64,000 nucleotides of DNA from Opitutaceae bacterium (GTDB lineage: Bacteria; Verrucomicrobiota; Verrucomicrobiia; Opitutales; Opitutaceae): the NCBI GenBank assembly GCA_019634615.1, contig JAHCAZ010000020.1, positions 1-64,000 of the forward strand. The letters are read 5' to 3'. Positions 17,470 to 26,353 of this stretch are shown piece after piece (the stretch's first letter is position 1; the number at the start of each line of letters is the position of its first letter). A program made the position numbers and the translations under genes. Under the pieces are notes generated by a model. The model did not search any database. It worked only from the letters and a program-made list of their open reading frames with translations, and was not told the origin of the DNA.

Positions 17470-18171
17470 ATGCTTCGTCCCGTGAAACCACTGCTTCCCC
17501 TTCTCGCCGTCGCCGCCCTGGCGCTCGGCGGCTGCGCCACCACGCACCGCGTGCAGGTCGACGCCCTGGCGCACCCCGAACTCGCGCCGGCCAAGCGCAC
17601 GTACGCGTTCGCCACCGCCGGCAAGGCCGGGCTGCAGTCCAACGACCTGCGCACCGACGAGGTGCTGCGCCAGGTGGCGCAGACCCTGGCCGGTCGGGGT
17701 TTCCGGGCGGTCCCGGCCGCGACCGCCGAGCTGAACATCTTCGTGGATTTCGGCGTGGGCGATCCGGTGACGCGGGCCTACACCTTCACGACTCCGATCT
17801 ATGCCGAGGTGGGCGGACACTATTCGACGCGGACGCGGGAGACCAAGGATGCCGATGGCAAGACGCGCTCGACGGTCGAGCAGGTTTACATCCCGGGCAA
17901 TTATGTGCGCGTCGGCACCGACGTCAGCACCAACTCGGTCACGACCTATCGCAAGCACCTGAGGCTGTCCGCCCGGTTGCGCGAGGCGGGCGTCAAGCCC
18001 GAGGCCGGGCGCGAGGTCTGGACCATCACGGCCGTGAGCGACGATTCCGAGGGCGACCTGCGGGCGGCGCTGCCCCTGCTCACGGCGGCGATCGGACCCC
18101 ACGTCGCGACCGACACGGGCCAGGCGATCGTCGTGGAGCTGGACAGCCGGGGTCAACCGGCCAAGCGCTGA
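17470..18171 (+). CDS. DUF4136-type lipoprotein
   Basis: A 233-residue predicted lipoprotein. The signal sequence ends in a lipobox LGGCATT (Cys22) and a periplasmic or outer-membrane-anchored domain follows. The repeated pattern (YAFATAGKAG, DEVLRQVAQTLAGRGFRAV, ELNIFVDFGVGD, late AALPLLTAAIGPHV) matches the DUF4136 layout: a small alpha/beta domain in which each half carries a helix predicted to pack on a sheet. Function unknown. It may be co-transcribed with the small membrane protein upstream. Confidence 0.82.
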   Translation: MLRPVKPLLPLLAVAALALGGCATTHRVQVDALAHPELAPAKRTYAFATAGKAGLQSNDLRTDEVLRQVAQTLAGRGFRAVPAATAELNIFVDFGVGDPVTRAYTFTTPIYAEVGGHYSTRTRETKDADGKTRSTVEQVYIPGNYVRVGTDVSTNSVTTYRKHLRLSARLREAGVKPEAGREVWTITAVSDDSEGDLRAALPLLTAAIGPHVATDTGQAIVVELDSRGQPAKR

Positions 18172-18304
18172 CGGATCCAGCGCCGGTGGCGCTCCATCAT
18201 TGAGCGCGCCTTTCTCCTTGAGAAACCCGGCCCTGCGCCGCACAAAATCACGCACCGCCCGCCGGCCGCGCAGCCGCTGAACGAGCCGGCAGGCAGACGT
18301 CCCC

Positions 18305-19693
18305 ATGAGCCTTCCCGAAACCTCCCCCAAACTCAACAAGTGGTTCTTCCTGCTCAGCGACGCGCTGCTCATCGCCGTCGCCGCCTTCATCGCCGCCAAC
18401 AGCGCGCGCCCGCTTTCCAACACCGCGATCCTGGCGATCGTCGCCTGCGTGAGCCTCGGCGCCGTCGTGACCGCCGCCGCGCTCATCGCCGACTACGTGC
18501 GCAAGCAGGAGGAGTCGCTCGACGACCGCCAGCGCGCCCTCGAGGCGCTGTCGCGCACGGTGGCCACCTCGGCCGAGCAGATCAGCATCGCCACCTCCGG
18601 CCTCAGTGAGATCGGCGACCACATCAACAAGAGCCTCAAGCACGCCGAGCACCTCCCGCACAAGCTGCAGGAGCGCATCAACGACTTCACGCGCCAGCTC
18701 AACGAGGCTGCCGTCAACGACAACGAGGCCCTCCAGCAGGAGATCAACAGCCTCCGCGCCTCGGAGGCCGAGAAGCTCGAGGCGGCCGGCGACCGGATCG
18801 CGAAGACCGCGGCCGAGCTGGTGAAGCTCGAGTCCGTGGCCGCCAAGCACGCCGCGGCCGCCCAGGAGACCCTGGCCCGCCTGCCGGACGCCTTCGCCAA
18901 GGCGCGCACCGAGGCCGAGGCCGCGCTGCACGTCGCCCAGAACAACGCGGTGCACGCTCTCGAGCAGAAATTCGCCGCCCTGATCCGCATCCTCGACACC
19001 AAGCTGGCCGCCCTCGACGCCGCGGCCACCCGCATCCCCGAGAAGGTGACGATGGTCGCCGCACCCGCGCCCGCACCGGTGACGGAACCCGCGCCGGTCG
19101 AGTCAGCGGCGACGCCCGCCGAAACCCCGGTCCCGGCCGCCACGCCGCCGGCCGGCGAGGCCGCGCCGGCGCCGGCGGATGAGGTGCCGCACGCCGAGCC
19201 CAAGCCCCGCAAGCCGCGCGCCCCGCGCCGCTCCAAGATCGAGGAACTCTCCCTGCCGATGCCGGGCGACAATCCCGACGGCACCGCGCCCGAGATCCCG
19301 GCGCCACCGCCGCTCGAGGCGCCGGCCGAGACCGCCACGGAGCCCGCCGCCGAGCCGGTGGCGGCACCGGCCGCCGACGAGTTCACGCAGCTGGCGCCCG
19401 ACGAGGCCGCACCGACGCAATCCGTCTCGGCCGACGGCGCCACGCGCCTGCTCGTCACCGCCTACATCGGCATCGGCAACCGCCTGTTCATCCGCGGCGA
19501 CGGCCCCGGCCTGAGCCCCGACAAGGGCATCCCGCTGCAGTTCGTCTCCATCGGGAAGTGGCGCTGGGAGACCACCGAGGCCAATGGCGCGGTGCAGGTG
19601 CGGCTGTTCAAGAATGACGAGACCGAGTGCACGAGCCTCGGCCCGATCACGCTCGAGGCCGGCCAGCAGACCGAGGTCACGGCGAACTTCTGA
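18305..19693 (+). CDS. Membrane-anchored coiled-coil protein with Pro/Ala linker and conserved C-terminal domain
   Basis: 462 residues in clear blocks. Two membrane helices lie near the N-terminus (15-35 and 40-62), followed by a long coiled coil (about 65-245) with many Glu/Lys/Gln heptads and then an Ala/Pro-rich low-complexity linker (about 250-380). The linker holds a basic patch PKPRKPRAPRRSK. A compact C-terminal domain of about 85 residues (LLVTAYIGIGNRLFIRGDGP, IPLQFVSIGKWRWE, VRLFKNDE) looks like a small beta-sandwich of the kind used for glucan or protein binding. The whole resembles a tethered scaffold. I cannot name a family or partner. Confidence 0.7.
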   Translation: MSLPETSPKLNKWFFLLSDALLIAVAAFIAANSARPLSNTAILAIVACVSLGAVVTAAALIADYVRKQEESLDDRQRALEALSRTVATSAEQISIATSGLSEIGDHINKSLKHAEHLPHKLQERINDFTRQLNEAAVNDNEALQQEINSLRASEAEKLEAAGDRIAKTAAELVKLESVAAKHAAAAQETLARLPDAFAKARTEAEAALHVAQNNAVHALEQKFAALIRILDTKLAALDAAATRIPEKVTMVAAPAPAPVTEPAPVESAATPAETPVPAATPPAGEAAPAPADEVPHAEPKPRKPRAPRRSKIEELSLPMPGDNPDGTAPEIPAPPPLEAPAETATEPAAEPVAAPAADEFTQLAPDEAAPTQSVSADGATRLLVTAYIGIGNRLFIRGDGPGLSPDKGIPLQFVSIGKWRWETTEANGAVQVRLFKNDETECTSLGPITLEAGQQTEVTANF

Positions 19694-19713
19694 GGCCGGG
19701 GCGGCTCCGAATT

Positions 19714-19790
19714 GTACTCGTTCTCGTAATCGTACTCGTTCTCGAACCGATGGACGCGAGAACGAGAACGATTACGAGAAAGAGAACGAT
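19714..19790. repeat. Inverted repeat of the CGTTCTCGTAATCGTACTCG family
   Basis: The left arm 19714-19744 (GTACTCGTTCTCGTAATCG then GTACTCGTTCTCG) faces the right arm 19757-19790 (CGAGAACGAGAACGATTACG then AGAAAGAGAACG). Arms of about 31-34 bases are near-perfect complements with a short spacer. It lies between the convergent coiled-coil gene and glycosyltransferase gene and is placed to act as a two-way transcript-end hairpin. Confidence 0.88.
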
Positions 19791-19799
19791 AAGCCTGAC

Positions 19800-21026
19800 C
19801 TACTTCCCGTGCCCGTTCCCGTTGCCGTTCGGTGGCGGGAAGGTTTGCCGGGCCAGCGGCACGCGGGCGACCTCGTTGGCGAGGCCGACCAGCTCGTCGA
19901 TCAGGATCGTGGGATCCTCCTCGTAGCGCAGCGCGAGGAAGCGGGCCCGGGTCGCGGCATACACCGCCGGGTCGGCCATCCACCGGTCGATCAGCGCCCG
20001 GAAATCGGCGGCGTTCCCGATCTTGTCGGAGTCCGCGCCGTTGTGGAAAAACTTCCAGGTCAGCTCCTCCTGCGGCATGATGCCATCAAAGGCATTGAAG
20101 ATGATCGGGCACCGGAAATGCAGCGCCTTGGCGCAGGTCGTCGTGCCGCCGCGGGTCACGATCGCGTCGCTCACCTGCAGGAGGAGGTGCACGATCTCCG
20201 AGTAACCCTCGATGTAGCAGTTGAACTCGGGGTGATTCGCGCGCCAGTGGATGAGGTCGTTGTAGGCCTCGCGGTTCTGGCCGCAGATGACGATGGCCTG
20301 GCACTTGTCGGCATGGCGCACCAGGGTTGGCAGGAGGTCGAAATGGTTGTGCGCGCCGTTGCCGCCCGTCGCGAGGAACACCGTGAACAGGTCGGGCCGC
20401 AGCCCCAGCTTTTTCACGCGGAAGGCCGCCTTCTCGGCTGGCCCGATCGTCTCGAGGTGGGCCCGGGGCCGCATCAGGTAGCCGCGGACGCGCGTGCGCT
20501 CGGGCGGGATGCCCTTCTTGACCGCGAAATCGCGGGCCGTCGGCGTGCGCGAGAAATACAGGTCGACCGTCGGCTCGATCCAGTTGCGCGAGTAGCCCCA
20601 GCCGCCGGAGAACTCGCCGCAGTACGTGGCGCAGCGCACGCGGTCGGGGCCGAGCAGCTTGCGGGCGCGCTGGAAGTAGCCGCGGTTGAGGCAGTCATGG
20701 ACGCTGAAGACGAGGTGCGGCTGGTATTCGTCGAGGACGGAGAGATAGTACGCGCCGCCGAAGGTGACCTTGCGGGCGTTGATGAAGCTCAGGGCCTCGA
20801 CGACGGTGTAGAAGATCTTGTGCATCCAGGGCGCGCCTTTCTGGATGCGGTTGTAGAGGTTCACGCCGAAGCGGTAGAAGGGGGACGACTTCTCGAGCAT
20901 CTGCTCGATCCGCACGTCCACGTCGTGCCGGTAGAGCTGAAAGCACCACTCGGCGAAGGCCGCGGCCCGGGCGTCGTGGCCGCCGCCGGTGCTGGAGGTG
21001 AGGACGAGGATGCGGAGCTTCGACAT
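19800..21026 (-). CDS. MGDG-synthase-like glycosyltransferase (GT28-type fold)
   Basis: A 408-residue glycosyltransferase resembling plant and bacterial monogalactosyldiacylglycerol/diglucosyldiacylglycerol synthases. The N-terminal nucleotide-fold start LTSSTGGGHDARA matches the family TGGGH motif, LATGGNGAHNHF lies at the domain junction, and the donor-binding C-terminal region reads TRGGTTTCAKALHFRCPII then FDGIMPQEELTWKF. No signal peptide. It probably adds a sugar to a lipid acceptor at the inner membrane. It ends at the repeat and is followed upstream by fatty-acid-type genes, supporting a lipid role. Processive versus single addition cannot be told. Confidence 0.84.
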   Translation of the reverse strand: MSKLRILVLTSSTGGGHDARAAAFAEWCFQLYRHDVDVRIEQMLEKSSPFYRFGVNLYNRIQKGAPWMHKIFYTVVEALSFINARKVTFGGAYYLSVLDEYQPHLVFSVHDCLNRGYFQRARKLLGPDRVRCATYCGEFSGGWGYSRNWIEPTVDLYFSRTPTARDFAVKKGIPPERTRVRGYLMRPRAHLETIGPAEKAAFRVKKLGLRPDLFTVFLATGGNGAHNHFDLLPTLVRHADKCQAIVICGQNREAYNDLIHWRANHPEFNCYIEGYSEIVHLLLQVSDAIVTRGGTTTCAKALHFRCPIIFNAFDGIMPQEELTWKFFHNGADSDKIGNAADFRALIDRWMADPAVYAATRARFLALRYEEDPTILIDELVGLANEVARVPLARQTFPPPNGNGNGHGK

Positions 21027-21096
21027 GCGCTAGAAGCCGCGACGCGGCGCGCGGCGGGCGCCGGCGCAGGGAGGTTGGGCGCAGGGGGCAGGCACG

Positions 21097-22359
21097 TCAG
21101 CCGGCCCGTCGGAAGACGAGCGAAACATTGGCGCCGCCGAAGCCGCTGCTGTTGTTGAGGACGACGTGCGGCTGCGCCGGCAGCGTGGAGCGGATGATGT
21201 TGAGGCCCTCGCACTCGGGGTCGGGGCGCGTGATGTGCGCGGAGCCGGGCATGAAGCCCTCGCGGATGGCGAGCGCGCAGAAGGCGCTCTCCATCGCGCC
21301 GGCGAGCGAGAGGCCATGGCCGGTCAGGGCCTTGGTGCTGCTGATGGCCGGGCGCGCCGCCGGGGTGCGGAAGATCTTCTTCATGGCGCGCAGCTCCGAG
21401 ACGTCGCCGATCGGCGTCGAGGTCGCGTGCGCGTTGACGTAGTCGACCTCCTCCGGGGCGAGGCGACTGCTGCGCAGCGCCAGCTCGATCGCGGCCTGCA
21501 GGCCGAGGCCCTCGGGGTGCGAGATCGCGACGTTGTGCCCGTCGGAGGCCTGGCCCCAGCCGGCCACCTCGCAATAGGGCTTCACCCCGCGGCGCGCGAC
21601 CTCGTCCTCCGTCTCGAGCACAAGGACCACGCCGCCGCCGGTGCCGACGAAACCGTCCCGGGCCGCGTCGAAGGGCCGCGAGGCCAGGGCGGGATCCTTC
21701 TGCAGGGAAAGGGCGCGCATGCCGGCGAAGGGCAGGATGCTGTCGACGTTGCCGTCCTCGGCGCCGACGACGAACATGCGCTGCTGGCGGCCGAGCACGA
21801 GATCGTCGAACGCGTAGCCGAGGGCGTGCGACGACGACGCGCAGGCCGAGGAGAAGCCGCAGGACGAGCCGCGGATCCGGAAGTGCGCGACGAGGTTGAA
21901 ATTCACCGTGCCCGAGATCGACGCGACGATGCCGAGGGGCGAGCAGCGCATGACACCCTGCGTGTGCATGCGGTTGAGCATGTAGCCCATGAGCTGCGGC
22001 GAGCCGCCGGAGGCCGCGTACAGGCCGGTCTGGGGGTTGGACCAATCGGCCTCGGTCAGTTTCGCGTCCTCGATCGCCTGCTGCATCGCGCACCACGCAT
22101 AGACGCCGTGGGGGGCCATGCCGCGCAGGATCTCGCGCTTGATCGTGTAGCGGGCGGGAAAGCTCCAGTCCTCCGGGTCGTTGGAGTCCATCTGGAATCC
22201 CTTGACCGGTGCCGCCACCTTGACCGGAACCTCGGGTTTCTGGAAAGGCGGGTACAACTCCATCCCGTGGCGCATCTCGCGGAGGCTGGCGGCGACGGTG
22301 GCCGCGTCATTGCCGATACTGGTGATAAAGCCGATTCCGGTGATGAAGACTCTGGGCAT
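21097..22359 (-). CDS. Beta-ketoacyl-ACP synthase, FabF-like
   Basis: Condensing enzyme of 420 residues. The Cys-His-His triad is visible: SSACASSSHALGY (nucleophile Cys), VNAHATSTPIGD (His) and SSTKALTGHGLSLAGA (His, with Lys). The start MPRVFITGIGFITSIGN is the usual N-terminus. The sequence is divergent from primary FabF: the substrate-pocket region (NRMHTQGVMRCSPLGIVA) is unusual, so a specialised acyl chain is plausible. It lies 150 bases downstream of the ACP-dehydratase fusion gene and may form a lipid-building unit with it and the glycosyltransferase. Confidence 0.9.
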   Translation of the reverse strand: MPRVFITGIGFITSIGNDAATVAASLREMRHGMELYPPFQKPEVPVKVAAPVKGFQMDSNDPEDWSFPARYTIKREILRGMAPHGVYAWCAMQQAIEDAKLTEADWSNPQTGLYAASGGSPQLMGYMLNRMHTQGVMRCSPLGIVASISGTVNFNLVAHFRIRGSSCGFSSACASSSHALGYAFDDLVLGRQQRMFVVGAEDGNVDSILPFAGMRALSLQKDPALASRPFDAARDGFVGTGGGVVLVLETEDEVARRGVKPYCEVAGWGQASDGHNVAISHPEGLGLQAAIELALRSSRLAPEEVDYVNAHATSTPIGDVSELRAMKKIFRTPAARPAISSTKALTGHGLSLAGAMESAFCALAIREGFMPGSAHITRPDPECEGLNIIRSTLPAQPHVVLNNSSGFGGANVSLVFRRAG

Positions 22360-22453
22360 GCGGTTGAGTGTTTGGGACCGGGTCGCCGACGCAGGCGGGT
22401 GGCAAGACGGCTGGGAAGAATCTAAGCGGCCATCGAAGGCGAATCAGGAGCGT

Positions 22454-22491
22454 CGGTCAACGCGGGATCGCCGGTCCACCGGCATTGACCG
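22454..22491. other. Compact nested hairpin between the ACP-dehydratase and KAS genes
   Basis: The outer arms CGGTCAA and TTGACCG enclose an inner stem GCCGG-TCCA-CCGGC. There is no T-run, so it could be a processing or attenuation stem in the polycistronic mRNA rather than a strong terminator. Confidence 0.45.
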
Positions 22492-22509
22492 AACCGGCCC
22501 AAGCCGCGG

Positions 22510-23487
22510 TCAGGCACTGGCCGCCACGCGCAGCGGCGCCGCGCCCGGCTCGCCGTTCGACGGGGCACCCGCCTGCGCGGTTCCATTCTCGGTCACCGGC
22601 TGGGCCGGCACCTCCATGAAACCGAAGGTGAGCGTGATCTCCTCCGCGATCACGGCCTTTTCCTGGCCGACGCGGATCGCGCCCTCGAAGGTGGCCAGCG
22701 GCATCTTCATGCGCTTGGGCTTGATCGAGAGCGTGAGAATGTCGCCCGGCCTGCAGACACGGTGGGCACGCACGCCCTCGCAGCCGGTGAAGAAAATCAT
22801 CTGCGGGTTCACGGCCTTGCCGGGCTCAGGCGTGAGGCCCTCGAGCAGGAACAGCACCGCCAACTGACCCAGCGCCTCGAGCATGATCGAGGCGGGCATC
22901 ACGGGGTTGTCCTTGAAATGACCCTGAAGGAAGAACTCCTGACCCGAGATCTTGTACTTGGCATTGGCCCCGTTCGAACTCACCGAAGCCTCGTTCAGGA
23001 AAAGGAACGGCGGCTGGATGGGCATCGTCGCCGCAATATGCTCGATCGGCAGGAACTTGGTCGGCTTGGGCAGCGGCAGACCCCGCACCTTGCAGTCGAT
23101 GAAGGTCTTCACGTCGCCGACGGTCCGCAGGTTGCGCAACTCGTCGTTGTTGATGGACATCTGCAGTACATCCTCAACCAGGATAACGATTTCCATCATC
23201 GTCAGCGAGTCGATACCCAGATCCTCGATGAGGCGCAGGTCATCGTCCGCATCCTTCAGCTTGGTCCTCAGGTCGGGCTCGACAAAGCGCTCGATGACGC
23301 CGATGACGACCGCGGGTAAATGCTCGGGATTGCCGGTCTTGCGAAACTGGATGGCGGCCTCGAAAGTCGATGGGGAACAACGCTTCAGCGATTCGCGCAG
23401 GGCGGCTTCATCCTCCGGGGCCACCGGTTTGGTGATGAAAGGAAACGGCTTGCTGCTGCCTTGGCTGGGTTGAACTGAATCTGGCAT
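22510..23487 (-). CDS. Acyl carrier protein fused to FabA/FabZ-like dehydratase
   Basis: 325 residues combining two functions. The ACP domain (about 30-135) has the phosphopantetheine site LIEDLGIDSLTMMEIVILVE, with the Ser inside DSL. The hotdog dehydratase domain (about 150-300) has GHFKDNPVMPASIMLEALGQ, where His precedes the FabZ-type helix. An Ala/Pro tail follows. The dehydratase is expected to act on 3-hydroxyacyl-ACP. I chose MPDSVQPSQ as the start; an extra 15-residue upstream extension is possible but reads as non-coding. It is the first gene of the minus-strand lipid unit and divergent from the GT4 gene. In ordinary genomes the two domains are separate proteins. Confidence 0.86.
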   Translation of the reverse strand: MPDSVQPSQGSSKPFPFITKPVAPEDEAALRESLKRCSPSTFEAAIQFRKTGNPEHLPAVVIGVIERFVEPDLRTKLKDADDDLRLIEDLGIDSLTMMEIVILVEDVLQMSINNDELRNLRTVGDVKTFIDCKVRGLPLPKPTKFLPIEHIAATMPIQPPFLFLNEASVSSNGANAKYKISGQEFFLQGHFKDNPVMPASIMLEALGQLAVLFLLEGLTPEPGKAVNPQMIFFTGCEGVRAHRVCRPGDILTLSIKPKRMKMPLATFEGAIRVGQEKAVIAEEITLTFGFMEVPAQPVTENGTAQAGAPSNGEPGAAPLRVAASA

Positions 23488-23682
23488 TGTCTGATGCTTG
23501 TAATGACGGAGCTTGGGCGTATGCAAACCCAATTCTCGGGCGGGTGGGTACTTTTGGCCTCAGGATGGTAAGCCAGATTCGGACCATGTTCCCACGAAAC
23601 CAAGCCGCGCTTGCCAGCCGGGACCCGGCGCCCAACCCTGACTCGCTGCGTCCCTTGAACCGACGCGGTCAACGACCCGCGC

Positions 23683-24822
23683 ATGCGCGCCGCCCCGATC
23701 CATATCTTCACCCATGAATTCCACCCCCGGCGGGGCGGGATCGCCACGGTCACCGAGGAGATGGCCCGGGCGGCAGCCAGCCTGGGGGCCGCGGTTGACG
23801 TGTGGGCGCCGGCCGCGCCGCCCGGGGCCACGGAGCCGGCCTGGCCCTTCGCGGTCCATCGCCTGCCTCACCGCGGGACCCATGATTTCCCCTGCGTCCT
23901 CGCGACCGCGCGCACCCTCGTCCGCGAGCGCCGCCGGCTGCGCCCGGCGACGGTGTGGCTGGCCGAGCCCGGACCGATGCTGGCGATGATGACGCTGCAA
24001 GGGATCCCGGCCTTCCGCCCCCACCGGATCGTGCTCACGTTCCACGGCTCCGAGATCCTCCGTTTCCACCGCAATCCCCTCACCCGCTGGCTGACCCGCC
24101 GGCTGATCAGGCACGCCGCGCGGATCGGCACGCTGACCGAGTTCACCCGCGACCTCCTCTGCCGCCATTTTCCCGGCGCCGCCGACAAGGTGTGCCTGAC
24201 GCCCGGTGCGATCCGCTCGGTCTCCGCCCCGCCGCCCGACGACGCCGACACCGCCCCCCGCGCCAAGGTCCGCATCCTCACCGTCGGCCGGCTCCATCCG
24301 CGCAAGGGCCAGCGCCAGACGCTCCAGGCGCTCCTCGCGCTGCCCGCCGCGGCGCGGGCGCAGATCGAATACTGGATCGTCGGCCGCGCCGTGCGGGACG
24401 ATTACGCGCGGGAACTCCGGCAGGCCGCGACGGCGGCGGACTTCCCCGTGCGCTTTCTCGACGACCTGGACGACCGGCAGGTGGAGGCGGCCTACGCGCA
24501 GGCGGACCTCTTCGCGATGACGAGCATCGACCACGGCCTGAGTGTCGAGGGCTTCGGGCTCGTCTACCTCGAGGCCGCGGCGCACGGCCTGCCAGTCGTC
24601 GCGCACGCCGTCGGCGGCGTCCGCGAGGCCGTCGTGCCCGACGTGACCGGCCTGCTCGTCGCCCCCGACGACCCCGCCGCGCTCACCGCGAGCTTCGCCC
24701 GCCTGATCGCCGACCCGGCCCTGCGCCGCCGCCTCGGCGACGCCGGGCGCGCCTGGGCGCGCCGCCATGACTGGCGCGATTCCGCCCGCCGGCTCTTCGA
24801 CCTTTCCACCGCCAAGCCATGA
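23683..24822 (+). CDS. GT4-family glycosyltransferase
   Basis: A 379-residue retaining glycosyltransferase with two Rossmann-like halves. The N-terminal half reads THEFHPRRGGIATVTEEMAR (acceptor domain) and VLTFHGSEIL. The C-terminal half has VRILTVGRLHPRKGQ, then the E-x7-E-type donor motif in SVEGFGLVYLEAAAHGLPVV and AVGGVREAVVPDVTGLLV. The acceptor is not readable, though placement beside fatty-acid-type genes suggests a glycolipid or surface glycan. It overlaps the downstream thioesterase by ATGA, so the two are coupled. Confidence 0.91.
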   Translation: MRAAPIHIFTHEFHPRRGGIATVTEEMARAAASLGAAVDVWAPAAPPGATEPAWPFAVHRLPHRGTHDFPCVLATARTLVRERRRLRPATVWLAEPGPMLAMMTLQGIPAFRPHRIVLTFHGSEILRFHRNPLTRWLTRRLIRHAARIGTLTEFTRDLLCRHFPGAADKVCLTPGAIRSVSAPPPDDADTAPRAKVRILTVGRLHPRKGQRQTLQALLALPAAARAQIEYWIVGRAVRDDYARELRQAATAADFPVRFLDDLDDRQVEAAYAQADLFAMTSIDHGLSVEGFGLVYLEAAAHGLPVVAHAVGGVREAVVPDVTGLLVAPDDPAALTASFARLIADPALRRRLGDAGRAWARRHDWRDSARRLFDLSTAKP

Positions 24823-25223
24823 TCACCTCCCGCACGCAGGTTACGGTCCGCTACGCCGAGACCGACATGATGGGCATCGTCTACCACGGCAGCTACCTGC
24901 CCTGGTTCGAGATCGGCCGGACGAATCTGCTGAAGGAGCAGGGTATCCCCTACCGCAGCCTCGAGGCCGAGGGCTTCCGCCTGCCGGTGCTCGAGGCGGC
25001 GTTGAAATACCACCGGCCCGCCGTTTACGACGACACGGTCACCGTGGTGACCACCCTGCGCGAGCGCCCCGCCCTGCGCATCCGCCTCGACTACGAGATT
25101 TACCGTGGCGACGAGCTGCTCGTGACGGGCCACACCCTCCACGCCTTCATCGACCGCACCGGCAAGCCCGTGCGCCCGCCGGCGAACTTCATGCAGCGGA
25201 TGAAGGAGCTGTTCGCGGAGTGA
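24819..25223 (+). CDS. YbgC/FadM-like acyl-CoA or acyl-ACP thioesterase
   Basis: A 134-residue single hotdog-fold thioesterase. It has the signature RYAETDMMGIVYHGSYLPWF (Asp in the catalytic helix region, with His of YHG) and the expected length. It hydrolyses acyl thioesters; the chain is unknown. Translational coupling to the GT4 glycosyltransferase and proximity to KAS and ACP-dehydratase suggest release of an acyl product. Its 3' end overlaps the convergent queG gene by 35 bases. Confidence 0.92.
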   Translation: MITSRTQVTVRYAETDMMGIVYHGSYLPWFEIGRTNLLKEQGIPYRSLEAEGFRLPVLEAALKYHRPAVYDDTVTVVTTLRERPALRIRLDYEIYRGDELLVTGHTLHAFIDRTGKPVRPPANFMQRMKELFAE

Positions 25224-26352
25224 GGGTCGGATCCCCCTCGTACTCCGCCAGCACGGCCGCATCCGTCTCCGCCGCGCGCGCTTCACTCAGCAGCTTATCG
25301 GCGCCCTTGCCCGCCAGCCGGCGCACGGCCCACACGGCGTGGGCGCGCACGAGCGGCAAAGCATGCCGCGCGAGGCCCGCGAGCGCCGGCAGCAGCGAAT
25401 CATCCCCGGTGTTGCCCGCGACGATGCAGGCGTTGCGCAACAGGCCGGCGAGCTTGAGGCGCTTGATGGCCGTCTTCCGGAACGTGGCCGCAAAGGTCTC
25501 CGGTGTCAGTGCAAGCAGGTCGGCCAACGCGAGCCGAGGCAGATCGAAACGCGCGCTCAGCAGCAGGCGTCGGCCCTCCTGCGCGAATCGGTTCCACGGG
25601 CAGACCTCGAGGCACACGTCGCACCCGTAGATGCGGGCGCCGATGCCGGGGCGCAGGTCGCGTGGGATGATCCCCTTGTGCTCGATGGTCAGATAGGAGA
25701 TGCACCGGCGCGCATCCACGACGCCGGGCGCGGCAAAGGCCTGCGTCGGGCAGGCGTCGAGGCAGCGCGTGCACTTGCCGCAGAGGAGCCCCGGGTCGGC
25801 GAAGCCGCTGCGCTGCGCCCGCAACGGCGCATCGGCCGCGAGCTCGACCTGCGTGAGGATCGCCGCGAGGAAGAGCCAGTTGCCGAAGCGCGGGGAGATG
25901 AGCATCGCGTTCTTGCCGGCGAAGCCGAGGCCGGACTTCGCCGCCCACCCGCGCTCGAGGACCGGGCCCGTGTCCACATACCAGCGGTGCGCCTCCGGGC
26001 CGACGCCGAAGATCTCCTCGATCGCCCGGCCCGCCTCCACCAACGCCGGTTTGATCGTGTCGTGATAGTCGTCATGCACGGCGTACCGGGCCCACACGGG
26101 TCCGTCCTGCCGCAGGGTCCCGGGCCAATAGTTCACGCCCAGCATGATGACCGAGCGCGCCCCCGGCAGCACGAGCCCCGGGTCGAGGCGCTTGGCGGCG
26201 GTGCGCTCCATCCACGCCATGTCGGCGTGCCGGCCGGCCGCGAGCCAGTCCTGGAGCGGTCCGTCCGGCACGGGTTCCATGCGCGCGACGCGCACGGCGT
26301 CGAAGCCGAGCGCCGTGAGCCGCGACCGCAATTGCTCCTGGCGCGGGTCCAT
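25189..26352 (-). CDS. queG: Epoxyqueuosine reductase QueG
   Basis: Cobalamin- and Fe-S-dependent enzyme for the last step of queuosine synthesis in tRNA. At 387 residues it has YVDTGPVLERGWAAKSGLGF (catalytic Asp and cofactor segment) and two [4Fe-4S] motifs, LCGKCTRCLDACPTQ and GCDVCLEVCPWN. The C-terminal HEAT-like segment (from about residue 320) is present. It lies 1 base downstream of aroK, so they form an operon. It needs cobalamin, as the corrinoid system at 54-58 kb may. Confidence 0.96.
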   Translation of the reverse strand: MDPRQEQLRSRLTALGFDAVRVARMEPVPDGPLQDWLAAGRHADMAWMERTAAKRLDPGLVLPGARSVIMLGVNYWPGTLRQDGPVWARYAVHDDYHDTIKPALVEAGRAIEEIFGVGPEAHRWYVDTGPVLERGWAAKSGLGFAGKNAMLISPRFGNWLFLAAILTQVELAADAPLRAQRSGFADPGLLCGKCTRCLDACPTQAFAAPGVVDARRCISYLTIEHKGIIPRDLRPGIGARIYGCDVCLEVCPWNRFAQEGRRLLLSARFDLPRLALADLLALTPETFAATFRKTAIKRLKLAGLLRNACIVAGNTGDDSLLPALAGLARHALPLVRAHAVWAVRRLAGKGADKLLSEARAAETDAAVLAEYEGDPTLTPRTAPSSAA

Positions 26353-26353
26353 C

